A stretch of DNA of 64,000 nt from Yersinia frederiksenii ATCC 33641 (GTDB lineage Bacteria > Pseudomonadota > Gammaproteobacteria > Enterobacterales > Enterobacteriaceae): contig NZ_KN150731.1 of NCBI RefSeq assembly GCF_000754805.1, positions 4,803,642-4,867,641 on the forward strand, written 5' to 3'. Shown piece by piece: positions 19,811 to 29,039 of this stretch. Each line of letters opens with the position of its first letter. Position 1 is the first letter of the stretch. A model generated the notes under the pieces. It was not told the origin of the DNA, made no database searches, and saw only the letters and a list, made by a program, of their open reading frames with translations. The translations under genes and the position numbers were made by a program.

Positions 19811-20701
19811 TCAGATAGAGTCTAAATCTGGTGTATGAAGATTTAAATAATTATGATAGTTGAGGGACGATGGTTCGTTATCCGCTGGTTGTAAGCGATG
19901 ATGCCCACGTATGGCGGTAGGGGCAAAGCCAAAACGTTTACGAAAACGTTCAGCAAAACGTGATGCGCTCTCGTAACCAACTTGACTGGCAATTAATGAG
20001 ATGGGCCAATCTGTTCCTTGCAACAAACGTAATGCACTGGTCATACGGACATCAATCATCAAATCTCGTAATAATGTATTTTCAGCTGCGAGTTTTCGCC
20101 GTAATACCACTTCGCTCATTGCCATATGCTCGGCCACTTCAGATGCAGACCATATTTTGTGTGGGTCGATCGCCAGGCAACGGCGTACTTGTTCACTTAA
20201 TGAGTGACTGTCATTGTGTGTGAATTTAACGCCCCGCTGAGCTAACCAAAGTAGTAATTCAAACATACGATGTCTGACGATAGTGGGGGGGATATCGCCA
20301 ATATCTGAGATTGCTTTAAAAGTATTTCCGAAGGTGTTAATAAATTCGGAGGCCAAATTACGTACAGGCATAACTTTTGGAATAGCTCGCAGACCAGATG
20401 ATGCTGGATGGTTGGCAAATGTTGCTATCAAACGAGGATCACAACGAAGTTGATGACTGAAAAATAACCCATCATCAGATAGACCATTAACTATATCAAT
20501 GGTTTGGCCGCTACTCACCGCCACTATTTCACCCGATTGAACAATACACTCCTGATTATTCCAACGAATAATCTTATGTCCACGGTTAACCATAATGAGC
20601 AATGGATGCTCAATATAGACAGAAGAGAGTAGTAGCTCTGTGTGTTGAATAACATGTGCCGAGCTACCCACACCAGGGCAAAAATTAATTGTACGTTCCA
20701 T
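19811..20701 (-). CDS. AraC-family transcriptional regulator
   Basis: This 296-residue protein has an N-terminal half that is cupin-like (IVQSGEIVAVSSGQTIDIV). The C-terminal AraC DNA-binding domain at about 165-270 has two helix-turn-helix motifs: SASEVAEHMAMSEVVLRRKL and the typical ISLIASQVGYESASRFAERF-RKRFG. The target is unknown. Neighbours are the HD-GYP gene and fliT, so a role in motility or the autotransporter island is possible but not shown. The long tail after RGHH (about 27 residues) is not part of the family domain. Confidence 0.88.
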   Translation of the reverse strand: MERTINFCPGVGSSAHVIQHTELLLSSVYIEHPLLIMVNRGHKIIRWNNQECIVQSGEIVAVSSGQTIDIVNGLSDDGLFFSHQLRCDPRLIATFANHPASSGLRAIPKVMPVRNLASEFINTFGNTFKAISDIGDIPPTIVRHRMFELLLWLAQRGVKFTHNDSHSLSEQVRRCLAIDPHKIWSASEVAEHMAMSEVVLRRKLAAENTLLRDLMIDVRMTSALRLLQGTDWPISLIASQVGYESASRFAERFRKRFGFAPTAIRGHHRLQPADNEPSSLNYHNYLNLHTPDLDSI

Positions 20702-20976
20702 CGATATTCATTTCACAATTTTGGCTTGAGAATATCTTTACGCTTTGAATAGCAGACTGGCAACCCATTTTAATAGAAAACTTACAGTAACTGACTATTT
20801 TAGCAAAAAGTCTTCAATGTGAGAGTAATAGTCAGTTAGACATGAGTAATTGTTACTTCCAATATAATGCCATGTTAAAAATAATGGCAATTAAAATTAA
20901 TTGTCATGATGAATGTTTAAGTTTCAACCTTCTGTTTCACAACAAGTTGATATATTGTAGCTACACAATTTGGCGA

Positions 20977-21339
20977 TTATTGTGTTTCGCCTAACAGCAA
21001 TGCATGGTCAGGAAACTGGCCATAGGTGTTATTAACCGCCTGTTGTCGAGTTGATTGTCCAACCAACTCACTTAATGCATCAAGACGCAGCTGTAATAAA
21101 CGCTTAATCTCTATTTCATTATCCAGAATGGCTTTCAACTTCTCCCGTAATAGCTCTTGCAATACCGAAGAGGTGCAAGAGGAAATAGTCACGTTAGCCG
21201 TATTTTCAACTGCTTTGAGGTAAGTCATTTCCAGATCAACCAGGGCATCCCATTTCCCTTCAGTAGCCAGTATTAACATTTGCTCGCTGAGGGTTAGGAT
21301 TTGTTGATATTCGGACAAAAGGTGCTGGTGACGTTCCAT
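20977..21339 (-). CDS. fliT: FliT, flagellar export chaperone for FliD
   Basis: This 120-residue, mostly helical protein ([29 protein letters not shown] at the N-terminus) is the expected third gene of fliDST. FliT binds the FliD cap protein and, when freed, inhibits FlhDC. It starts 11 bases after the fliS stop. The 275 bases between it and the AraC start hold no gene; no clear terminator was seen after it. Confidence 0.92.
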   Translation of the reverse strand: MERHQHLLSEYQQILTLSEQMLILATEGKWDALVDLEMTYLKAVENTANVTISSCTSSVLQELLREKLKAILDNEIEIKRLLQLRLDALSELVGQSTRQQAVNNTYGQFPDHALLLGETQ

Positions 21340-21350
21340 TAAATGGGGTC

Positions 21351-21749
21351 CTAATCAGGTTGATAATTGGGGCCGATCTGCCGCCAGGCATCTGCAATAT
21401 TTTCGAGCAGAGCCAAGACTTCATCAATGGCCTGTTCGTCATTATGCAAATTAGCATGCAACAAGCGTCGTGACATATAGTCATATAAAGCCGACAAATT
21501 CTGTGCAAGTTCACCGCCTTTATCCATATCCAATCCAGCACTCAGCCCATTATCAATAATATTAATGGCTTTAGAGAGTGCCGCACCTTTGGCTGGAATA
21601 TCTCCCTGACTCATCAAAATACGCGCTCGAACCAGGGCGCTCTGCGCCCCGTCGAATAGCATCACGATCAATTGATGAGGGCTAGCACTCATTACGCCAC
21701 TTTCCATTCCTACCTGAGCGTAAGCTTGAACCCCTGCTCGATTGTACAT
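21351..21749 (-). CDS. fliS: FliS, flagellin export chaperone
   Basis: A 132-residue four-helix protein with the family's [21 protein letters not shown] block near residues 24-44 and [17 protein letters not shown] near 90. FliS caps the C-terminus of unexported flagellin and stops premature polymerisation. It lies between fliD and fliT, 10-11 bases from each, so the three are co-transcribed. Confidence 0.97.
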   Translation of the reverse strand: MYNRAGVQAYAQVGMESGVMSASPHQLIVMLFDGAQSALVRARILMSQGDIPAKGAALSKAINIIDNGLSAGLDMDKGGELAQNLSALYDYMSRRLLHANLHNDEQAIDEVLALLENIADAWRQIGPNYQPD

Positions 21750-21759
21750 GTCCTATGCC

Positions 21760-23160
21760 TTATGAAGAAAATTGCTGAGTTAAGAAGCTGGCAGTGCTGT
21801 TTAATGACGTCATCAATTTATCTAATTGGGTAAATTGGGCTTTATAGCGCTCAATAGTGGCGGTAATACTGGCTGTGGTCGCAGTGACCTGTGTATCCAG
21901 ATTTTTTAATGACTTATTAATACCGTCAGTCGCGCTTTTCAGTGTGCCTTTGCTGGTATCCAACGCAGCATTCAGTAAATTGTCCATTTGGGTAGCAAAA
22001 CCGGTAGTTTCACCATCACCGACAAAGAAACTGGTCACACCGTTTGGTTTATCTTTCAGCGCTGCATCTAGTTTGGTTGAATCAATCACCAATTTGCCAT
22101 TGAGGTCTTGGGTAATTCCCATGCTAGCCAATGTCTTAACATCACCTGATTGTGCAGACGCTAACTGGCTTTTTAACTGGGTCTGGATACTGCGTAATGT
22201 CCCGTCACCGACTAGGGCACCATTGCTGGTTGACTGATCTGTACCTTGCTCAACCGAGGTATATTTGGTTAAAGAGGCAAAAGTCGTTTGTAATGAATTA
22301 TAGGCATCAACAAAACTTTGGATTGCCGCTTTGGTCGATGTTGAGTCGCGAGTGATACTCAGCTGTTCTGGTGCATCCGTTTTGGTTAATGCTTTCAAGG
22401 TCAATGTCACCCCCTGAGGGGCATCAGTAATGGTGTTGCTCTGACGGACAATCGCCACGCCATTTACGGTCAATTTTGCATCTTCAGCCGCCACTTTTTG
22501 TGTCATGGCACCACTGCCGCCAGTGCTGCTTGGCGTGTAATTCAGAAAGTCGTTCAGCGTATCATCACCGGTAACACTGACGGTCATCTCTGATTGGGTA
22601 CCGGTATCTTTCGACGTCAAGGCCAGATAATAGGTATTATCATCGGCTTTCATAATACTGGCGCTAATCCCGGTTTCCTGCTTATTAATAGCATCGCGGA
22701 TGCCCGCTAAAGAGGTTTGGTCACTGGTCAGGCTAATTTCTGTTGGTGTTTTTTTGCCTGGTTGGGTAATGGTGATAGTGCGAGTGGCATTATCGTTACC
22801 TAACTTATCAGTGGTGTTCGCCACTTCTTTCGATAGCAATGATTGCGCTTTCGCCAGATTCGTCACTTCAATGCTGTAGTTACCGGCACTTGCTTCACTG
22901 TCTGTTACCGCACTGAATGCGGTATTGGTGCTACTGACTGCGGTGCTGGTCAATTTATCTGCTTTCTTTAAAGCCGCCGAGGCGGTTTCAACTTTCGCTA
23001 AGGCACTCTGCAATACGCTAAATGCGGTGAGCTTAGCTTTATAGCTAGTCTGTTGCGTGGTCAGCGGCGTCAGGCGCGTTTGCTCTGCCGCACTTAATTG
23101 ATCCAATAGAGTGCTTAAATCCATTCCAGAACCGGTGCCCAATGCACTGATACTTGCCAT
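21760..23160 (-). CDS. fliD: FliD, flagellar filament cap protein
   Basis: A 466-residue protein with the conserved N-terminus SISALGTGSGMDLSTLLDQL and C-terminal coiled coil with LDKLMTSLNSTASFLTQQFSS. The middle is variable and Thr/Ser-rich, as is normal. Five FliD subunits cap the filament and fold arriving flagellin. It is divergent from fliC and preceded by a consensus sigma-28 promoter. First gene of fliDST. Confidence 0.97.
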   Translation of the reverse strand: MASISALGTGSGMDLSTLLDQLSAAEQTRLTPLTTQQTSYKAKLTAFSVLQSALAKVETASAALKKADKLTSTAVSSTNTAFSAVTDSEASAGNYSIEVTNLAKAQSLLSKEVANTTDKLGNDNATRTITITQPGKKTPTEISLTSDQTSLAGIRDAINKQETGISASIMKADDNTYYLALTSKDTGTQSEMTVSVTGDDTLNDFLNYTPSSTGGSGAMTQKVAAEDAKLTVNGVAIVRQSNTITDAPQGVTLTLKALTKTDAPEQLSITRDSTSTKAAIQSFVDAYNSLQTTFASLTKYTSVEQGTDQSTSNGALVGDGTLRSIQTQLKSQLASAQSGDVKTLASMGITQDLNGKLVIDSTKLDAALKDKPNGVTSFFVGDGETTGFATQMDNLLNAALDTSKGTLKSATDGINKSLKNLDTQVTATTASITATIERYKAQFTQLDKLMTSLNSTASFLTQQFSS

Positions 23161-23195
23161 GTCTAATCCTTAATATTCAAGTGTCGTTGCAATGG

Positions 23196-23222
23196 TTATC
23201 GGCAGGGGATAAAGAAAGTTTA
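23196..23222 (-). promoter_or_regulatory. Sigma-28 (FliA) promoter of fliDST
   Basis: On the minus strand, TAAA - 15 bases - GCCGATAA is a perfect match to the enterobacterial class 3 flagellar promoter consensus. The -10 element ends 36 bases before the fliD start. Confidence 0.95.
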
Positions 23223-23358
23223 CACATAAGAGATAAATTATGATGGCGAGAATAACGGGGGATAACAGGGCGCTATTTCTGCCATTGAACAGGTAACTAA
23301 ATATAAAGAGGGATAACAGAATAATAATATAAATTTAAAAATTATTATGTCGAATGAC

Positions 23359-23385
23359 TAAAGGTTCCTTAAAGAGCGCCGATAC
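23359..23385 (+). promoter_or_regulatory. Sigma-28 (FliA) promoter of fliC
   Basis: TAAA - 15 bases - GCCGATAC, one mismatch in the last base of the class 3 consensus. It leaves a leader of roughly 65 bases before the flagellin start. Confidence 0.95.
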
Positions 23386-23457
23386 AAGTTAGGACGGTGA
23401 TGAAGCCGTGGGCAGTATGCCCAAACCATAACCCAACAGCATTTAAGGAATAATACT

Positions 23458-24609
23458 ATGGCGGTAATTAACACTAACAGCTTGTCTCTGCTGACTCAGA
23501 ACAACCTGAACAAATCCCAGTCTTCTTTAGGCACCGCCATTGAGCGTTTGTCTTCTGGTCTGCGTATCAACAGCGCGAAAGACGATGCTGCTGGTCAAGC
23601 CATTGCTAACCGTTTCACTTCTAACATCAACGGCCTGACTGTTGCTGCACGTAACGCCAACGACGGTATCTCTTTGTCACAAACCGCTGAAGGCGCTTTG
23701 GGCGAAATCAACAACAACTTGCAGCGTGTACGTGACCTGACTGTTCAGGCACAAAACAGCTCTAACTCAGCATCAGATATCGACTCCATCCAGTCTGAAG
23801 TTAACCAGCGTATGGAAGAAATCAACCGTGTTACCCAACAAACTGATTTCAACGGTATCAAAGTTCTGGATAACCGTACAGCAACTGACTCTACTTACGA
23901 TTTCCAAGTTGGCGCACAAGATGCTCAAACCATCGGTATCAAAATCGGCGCCAGCTCAGGTTGGAACTTGGCTGCAGCGAATGCTGATGGTACTTCAAGT
24001 GACAGTATCAATGAGTACAAATTTACAACTACCCCTGGCTTGAAAACTGCCCAAGACGCTGTTAAAACAGCAACGACGGCAGCTGCCACCGCAGAAAAAG
24101 CGTATAACGATGCATTGGCTGTTGACCCAGACACCACATCAACAGGGAACGTTGCTTTGAAAGCAACATTGGATGCAGCTAAGCTTGATGTGACCGCAAA
24201 AACTACTGCTCAAACTACTGCACTGAAAGCCTCTACTGATGCTGGTGAAGCAGTGAACGGCAATGCCCGTACTGTGAAGGCCGAAGGTTTTGACGTTCTG
24301 AAAGGTCAAGTTGCTGCTGATGGTACTGCCGCGGGCACCACTCCGTTGGCTGATATCGATAAAGCACTAAAAGCGGTTGATACTCAACGCAGCGTGCTGG
24401 GTGCTTCTCAGAACCGTTTTGAATCTACCATCACTAACCTGAACAACACTACTAACAACCTGACTTCAGCACGTAGCCGCATCCAAGATGCTGATTACTC
24501 TACTGAAGTGTCTAACATGAGCCGTGCACAGATTCTGCAACAAGCAGGTACTTCTGTACTGGCCCAGGCAAACCAGGTTCCACAAACTGTGCTGTCTCTG
24601 CTGCGTTAA
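23458..24609 (+). CDS. fliC: FliC, flagellin
   Basis: This 383-residue protein has the highly conserved D0/D1 ends (INTNSLSLLTQNNLNKSQSS and, at the C-terminus, QILQQAGTSVLAQANQVPQT-VLSLLR). These are the filament core and the TLR5-recognised surface. The central region (about 175-285) is short, Ala/Thr/Lys-rich and variable. The length is well below E. coli FliC (about 500) because of this short middle domain. Only one flagellin gene is present here, unlike the tandem set known from Y. enterocolitica. A sigma-28 promoter precedes it and a strong terminator follows. Confidence 0.98.
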   Translation: MAVINTNSLSLLTQNNLNKSQSSLGTAIERLSSGLRINSAKDDAAGQAIANRFTSNINGLTVAARNANDGISLSQTAEGALGEINNNLQRVRDLTVQAQNSSNSASDIDSIQSEVNQRMEEINRVTQQTDFNGIKVLDNRTATDSTYDFQVGAQDAQTIGIKIGASSGWNLAAANADGTSSDSINEYKFTTTPGLKTAQDAVKTATTAAATAEKAYNDALAVDPDTTSTGNVALKATLDAAKLDVTAKTTAQTTALKASTDAGEAVNGNARTVKAEGFDVLKGQVAADGTAAGTTPLADIDKALKAVDTQRSVLGASQNRFESTITNLNNTTNNLTSARSRIQDADYSTEVSNMSRAQILQQAGTSVLAQANQVPQTVLSLLR

Positions 24610-24633
24610 TTCACAGATACACCATATGTTTTC

Positions 24634-24660
24634 AAACCCCGCTACGGCGGGGTTTTATCT
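24634..24660 (+). terminator. fliC terminator
   Basis: AAACCCCGC - TACG - GCGGGGTTT, then TTATCTT. The 9-bp stem with a tetraloop begins 25 bases after the fliC stop. Confidence 0.9.
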
Positions 24661-24792
24661 TGCCTTATCGAAATCGTCAACAGAGCTATTTCGATAAGGG
24701 GCCGTTCAAACCAGGCGCTAATGGCTGTTTTTTTCTCAGTTTTTAGTGCTGTTTGTCGCTCTGTTTTTTCACATTCAGAAGTAGGTTAACAG

Positions 24793-24819
24793 TAAAACTC
24801 ATGGGCATAAGTCAAATAA
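24793..24819 (+). promoter_or_regulatory. Possible weak sigma-28 promoter of fliA
   Basis: TAAA - 15 bases - TCAAATAA has a perfect -35 and 5 of 8 bases of the -10 consensus GCCGATAA. fliA is known to be partly autoregulated in enterics, so a degenerate site is plausible, but the FlhDC-dependent class 2 promoter was not located. Confidence 0.3.
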
Positions 24820-24906
24820 CCGCCCTTTTATAGGCCTATTCCGACGATTGTCTGACTGACCTGACAGGATAATGGTACGACTCTCTTACCCTTAGGTGCC
24901 TGTCTA

Positions 24907-25629
24907 GTGAGCGATCTGTATACCGCCGAAGGCGTGATGGACAAGAATTCCCTCTGGCAACGCTATGTTCCTCTGGTTCGCCATGAGGCATTACGCTTGC
25001 AGGTGCGCCTGCCGGCCAGTGTGGAATTGGACGATTTGTTGCAGGCTGGGGGGATTGGTCTGCTGAATGCTGTTGAGCGTTACGATGCTTTACAAGGAAC
25101 CGCATTTACCACTTATGCGGTACAGCGTATACGTGGTGCCATGTTGGATGAGCTGCGCAGCCGAGATTGGGCTCCGCGCAGTGTTCGGCGTAATGCCCGC
25201 GAAGTTGCCAGCGCCATGCAAAAGGTCGAGCAGCGGCTTGGGCGACCGGCGACAGAGCAGGAAGTGGCGCAAATTCTTGATATTGATCTGGCTGAGTATC
25301 GCCAGATCTTGTTAGACACCAATAACAGCCAGCTTTTCTCCTATGATGAATGGCGAGAAGAACATGGTGAAAGTGTCGAGCCGCTGCTAGAAGGGCATGA
25401 AGATGCCAATCCGTTGCAACATTTGTTGGAAGGAAATCTGCGCCAGCGCGTCATTGAAGCGATCGAAGCATTACCAGAACGCGAAAAAATGGTGTTGACG
25501 CTGTATTACCAGGAAGAGCTGAACCTGAAAGAAATCGGCGCTGTTCTTGAAGTGGGGGAATCCCGCGTCAGTCAGCTTCATAGCCAGGCGATAAAACGTT
25601 TACGCGCCCGCCTGAGTAACGACTCTTAA
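24907..25629 (+). CDS. fliA: FliA, flagellar sigma factor 28
   Basis: The GTG start gives 240 residues, beginning SDLYTAEGVMDKNSLWQRYV, nearly the same as E. coli FliA, which also uses GTG. Region 2 (VELDDLLQAGGIGLLNAVERYD, TYAVQRIRGAMLDELRSRDW) and region 4 (EREKMVLTLYYQEELNLKEI, VGESRVSQLHSQAIKRL) are intact. It directs RNA polymerase to class 3 flagellar promoters such as those of fliC and fliD here, and is held inactive by FlgM. fliZ follows after 55 bases. Confidence 0.98.
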   Translation: MSDLYTAEGVMDKNSLWQRYVPLVRHEALRLQVRLPASVELDDLLQAGGIGLLNAVERYDALQGTAFTTYAVQRIRGAMLDELRSRDWAPRSVRRNAREVASAMQKVEQRLGRPATEQEVAQILDIDLAEYRQILLDTNNSQLFSYDEWREEHGESVEPLLEGHEDANPLQHLLEGNLRQRVIEAIEALPEREKMVLTLYYQEELNLKEIGAVLEVGESRVSQLHSQAIKRLRARLSNDS

Positions 25630-25684
25630 TTCACTTTCGCTCAGTGATTTCACAGTGTTTAACTTTATTAATACAGGTCTTCTC

Positions 25685-26194
25685 ATGCCAGGACTTCAGT
25701 TAAAAAAGCGGCCGCTGAGCCGTTATTTAAAAGATTATAAGCACGGCCAAACTCATTGCTCACATTGCCATAAAGAACTTGATCGCATGGCATTGGTTTT
25801 TCGCGGACAAATTATTAATAAAGAAGCCATTGCCGGTATGGACCAGCCTATTGATGATCAAGTCTGGTCAAAGCTTCAGCATGAATTAACCGCATTATGC
25901 CGTTTTTGCAGTGAGATATACTGCAATAGCGCACCGGGTTATTTTGATATTATGGCGTTCAAACAATATTTATTTGAACAGACTGAGATGAGCCACAGCA
26001 CTGTTCGTGAATATGTTGTGCGCTTACGTCGGTTAGATGAAATGCTGGTGGCCACTAATTACCCAGCAGAAAAATTCGCCAGTGAAACCATGCATCAGCG
26101 TATTATCGATGAACTGCCCAATGCTGCACATAACAATTATCGCATTGCTTTGCGTAAATATGATCAATACTTAGCCTGGCAAAAAAATTATTGA
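25685..26194 (+). CDS. fliZ: FliZ, flagellar regulator
   Basis: The start at 25685 (MPGLQLKKRPLSRYLKDYK) aligns with E. coli FliZ and gives 169 residues; the frame is open 10 codons upstream. Two CxxC pairs (HCSHCHKE, CRFCSEIYC) and a helical core-binding integrase-like fold (HSTVREYVVRLRRLDEML) are present. The arginine-rich helix mimics sigma region 3.0. FliZ represses sigma-S promoters in E. coli and boosts FlhDC activity in Salmonella. Co-transcribed with fliA. Confidence 0.95.
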   Translation: MPGLQLKKRPLSRYLKDYKHGQTHCSHCHKELDRMALVFRGQIINKEAIAGMDQPIDDQVWSKLQHELTALCRFCSEIYCNSAPGYFDIMAFKQYLFEQTEMSHSTVREYVVRLRRLDEMLVATNYPAEKFASETMHQRIIDELPNAAHNNYRIALRKYDQYLAWQKNY

Positions 26195-26298
26195 GGTTAA
26201 TGGAGAGCATTCCATCAGTTGAGAAAGCTCTGTGTTTTCAGTGAAAGCATTTCTACTATTACGCAAAACTATTCAATCACACTCTTCAGTGATTCAGC

Positions 26299-26330
26299 GC
26301 CCGGCAAGGTTTCTCCTTCGCTGGGCGTTT
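26299..26330 (+). terminator. Weak hairpin after fliZ
   Basis: An imperfect inverted repeat GCGCCCGG ... CTGGGCGT, spaced by about 16 bases and followed by TTCATC. It lacks a good U tract, so its role as a terminator between fliZ and dcyD is uncertain. Confidence 0.35.
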
Positions 26331-26462
26331 CATCTATTCCGCAAATAGCATTAATCTCCGACGTTCTGGCTTACTGACATCTATAATAAAATCAGTGATT
26401 ATTCGTGTTACATCTGATAAATCTATATAAATGCAGTAACTCATTAATTTCCCGGGGGACCC

Positions 26463-27455
26463 GTGACGTTTCAACATAAACTGGCGCAATTTCCGCGCCT
26501 GGACTTGGTCGGCCATACGACGCCATTAGAAAAACTCTCTCGACTCTCCGATTACCTGGGACGTGAAATTTATATTAAACGCGATGATGTCACCCCATTG
26601 GCACTCGGTGGTAACAAGTTGCGCAAGCTTGAGTTTTTAGCGGCAGATGCCTTGAGGCAAGGGGCTGATACACTGGTGACTGCCGGGGCGATTCAGTCTA
26701 ATCATGTGCGCCAAACGGCGGCAGTTGCGGCGAAATTAGGGTTACATTGTGTCGCGTTACTAGAGAATCCTATCGGCACTTCGGCGGAAAATTATCTGAC
26801 CAATGGCAATCGATTGCTGCTGGATTTGTTTAATGTCGAGGTGGTGATGTGTGATGGGTTGCACCAGCCAAATCAGCAACTCGCTGAGCTGGCTACCCGG
26901 ATCGAGGCGCAAGGTTTTCGCCCGTATGTGGTCCCAGTTGGCGGTTCCAATGCCTTAGGTGCATTGGGATATGTGCAATGTGCATTGGAAATTTCTGCCC
27001 AGTCGGCAGGGAATGTTGCTTTTAGTTCGGTGGTTGTAGCTTCGGGCAGTGCGGGAACTCACGCCGGGTTAGCCGTGGGGCTACAGCAACTGTTACCTGA
27101 CGTTGAATTAATTGGGGTGACGGTATCGCGTAAAGCGGATGAACAGCGGCCTAAAGTCGTGGATATTCAGGAACAACTGGCAGTATCCCTAGGAATTACT
27201 GAGCCACAGGCAGAAATTATCTTATGGGATGATTATTTCGCCCCGCGATATGGTGAGCCAAACGAAGAAGGATTGGCCGCGATTGGGCTGCTGGCAAGAC
27301 TGGAGGGGATGCTGTTAGATCCTGTTTATACCGGCAAAGCGATGGCGGGTTTACTCGATGGCCTCGAGCAGAAAAAGTTTCGTGATGATGGCCCAATTCT
27401 GTTTATCCACACTGGCGGTGCTCCTGCATTATTTGCATATCATCCACAGGTGTAA
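26463..27455 (+). CDS. dcyD: D-cysteine desulfhydrase
   Basis: A GTG start gives 330 residues, close to E. coli DcyD (328). It is a PLP enzyme of the ACC deaminase/DcyD family, with the Schiff-base lysine in [30 protein letters not shown] and the phosphate-binding [10 protein letters not shown]. It converts D-cysteine to pyruvate, sulfide and ammonia. It stands next to the cystine importer genes tcyJLN, as in E. coli, which suits uptake and detoxification of D-cysteine or use as a sulfur source. Confidence 0.95.
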   Translation: MTFQHKLAQFPRLDLVGHTTPLEKLSRLSDYLGREIYIKRDDVTPLALGGNKLRKLEFLAADALRQGADTLVTAGAIQSNHVRQTAAVAAKLGLHCVALLENPIGTSAENYLTNGNRLLLDLFNVEVVMCDGLHQPNQQLAELATRIEAQGFRPYVVPVGGSNALGALGYVQCALEISAQSAGNVAFSSVVVASGSAGTHAGLAVGLQQLLPDVELIGVTVSRKADEQRPKVVDIQEQLAVSLGITEPQAEIILWDDYFAPRYGEPNEEGLAAIGLLARLEGMLLDPVYTGKAMAGLLDGLEQKKFRDDGPILFIHTGGAPALFAYHPQV

Positions 27456-27573
27456 TCTTTAGTTATTGCTTATTCCATTTGTGGCTATAGTTATTAGTTT
27501 ATATTCCTTTATTCCATTAACAGCACTGATAAAGTACTGAATATCAAAAACAAACATGACAGTTGGGGTATGT

Positions 27574-28374
27574 ATGGGCTTTTCAATGGTACGTCGTCAA
27601 GTGGTACTGGGTATGGTGGCGGTTGCACTGGCAACAGGCCTTAATGTGAAGTCTTACGCTGCGGGTGATTTGCTCGATCAGGTCAAAGAACGCGGAACTT
27701 TAATTGTTGGCCTGGAAGGGACTTACCCTCCGTTTAGCTTCCAAGGTGAAGATGGCAAACTCACTGGGTTCGAAGTGGATTTTGCCAACGCACTGGCTGA
27801 ACACATGGGCGTTAAGGCAAAAATCACCCCGACTAAATGGGATGGGATGTTGGCCTCACTGGAGTCCAAACGTATTGATGTAGCGATTAACCAGGTTACC
27901 ATTTCAGAAGAACGTAAGAAAAAGTATGATTTCTCAACCCCTTATACTATTTCTGGCATTCAAGTTTTGACCAAAAAAGGTAATGAAGGCAAATTCAACA
28001 AGCCTGAAGATCTGGAAGGCAAGAAAGTTGGCGTGGGTTTGGGCAGCAACTATGAACAGTGGTTGCGCGATAATCTGAAAGGTGTTGATATTCGCACTTA
28101 TGATGATGACCCAACCAAGTATCAAGATCTTCGTGTTGGTCGGACAGATGCCATTTTAGTTGATCGCTTAGCGGCGTTAGATTTGGTGAAGAAAACCAAT
28201 GATACCTTGGCGGTTGCTGGCCCGGCGTTTGCTCGTCAGGAATCAGGTGTGGCGTTGCGTAAGAATAACCCTGAGTTGTTAGCAGCAATCAATCAGGCTA
28301 TTGCTGAGATGCAAAAGGATGGCACATTGGCCAAAATTTCTGAGAAATATTTTGGCGCGGATGTAACTAAATAA
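27574..28374 (+). CDS. tcyJ: L-cystine periplasmic binding protein TcyJ (FliY)
   Basis: The start at 27574 follows TTGGGGT and gives 266 residues, the E. coli FliY length; two upstream in-frame starts lack spacing or similarity. A signal peptide ends near VKSYA. The mature part is a family 3 solute-binding protein: ERGTLIVGLEGTYPPFSFQ, DGMLASLESKRIDVAINQVT, YDDDPTKYQDLRVGRTDAIL. It binds cystine for the TcyLN transporter. The stop overlaps the tcyL start (TAATG). Confidence 0.95.
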   Translation: MGFSMVRRQVVLGMVAVALATGLNVKSYAAGDLLDQVKERGTLIVGLEGTYPPFSFQGEDGKLTGFEVDFANALAEHMGVKAKITPTKWDGMLASLESKRIDVAINQVTISEERKKKYDFSTPYTISGIQVLTKKGNEGKFNKPEDLEGKKVGVGLGSNYEQWLRDNLKGVDIRTYDDDPTKYQDLRVGRTDAILVDRLAALDLVKKTNDTLAVAGPAFARQESGVALRKNNPELLAAINQAIAEMQKDGTLAKISEKYFGADVTK

Positions 28375-29036
28375 TGCAAGAAAGTATTCAATTGGTGCTG
28401 GATTCAGCACCATTTTTATTAAAAGGTGCTTGGTTTACCCTCCAGCTTAGTTTAGGGGGGATGTTTTTTGGTCTGGCATTAGGTTTTATGTTGGCAATGA
28501 TGCGATTATCCCGTTTCTTGCCATTCTCACTTCTCTCACGTTTTTATGTCTCCATTTTCCGTGGTACGCCATTAATTGCTCAACTGTTCATGATTTATTA
28601 TGGCTTGCCACAGTTTGGTATTGAATTGGATCCTATGCCAGCGGCATTGATCGGCTTATCACTGAATACCGCGGCCTATACCTCCGAGACACTGCGCGCT
28701 GCCATTTCATCAATTGAGAAAGGGCAGTGGGAAGCGGCGGCCAGTATCGGGATGACACGCTGGCAGACACTTTATCGGGTGATATTGCCACAAGCTGGGC
28801 GTACCGCTTTACCCCCTTTGGGTAACAGCTTTATCGGCCTGGTAAAAGACACTTCTCTGGCCGCCACCATTCAGGTTCCTGAGCTGTTCAGACAGGCGCA
28901 ATTGGTCACTTCTCGGACACTGGAAGTTTTCACTATGTATTTGGCGGCATCATTGATTTACTGGATCATGGCAACACTATTGTCAGCCTTACAAAATCGC
29001 CTGGAAGCACATGTTAATCGTCAGGATCAGGAGTAA
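28374..29036 (+). CDS. tcyL: L-cystine ABC transporter permease TcyL (YecS)
   Basis: A 220-residue protein with about five membrane helices and the EAA loop GQWEAAASIGMTRWQTLYRVILPQA (about 121-145) that docks the ATPase. It belongs to the polar amino acid permease family and should form a homodimer. It is coupled to tcyJ by TAATG and is 3 bases before tcyN. Confidence 0.95.
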   Translation: MQESIQLVLDSAPFLLKGAWFTLQLSLGGMFFGLALGFMLAMMRLSRFLPFSLLSRFYVSIFRGTPLIAQLFMIYYGLPQFGIELDPMPAALIGLSLNTAAYTSETLRAAISSIEKGQWEAAASIGMTRWQTLYRVILPQAGRTALPPLGNSFIGLVKDTSLAATIQVPELFRQAQLVTSRTLEVFTMYLAASLIYWIMATLLSALQNRLEAHVNRQDQE

Positions 29037-29039
29037 CTC

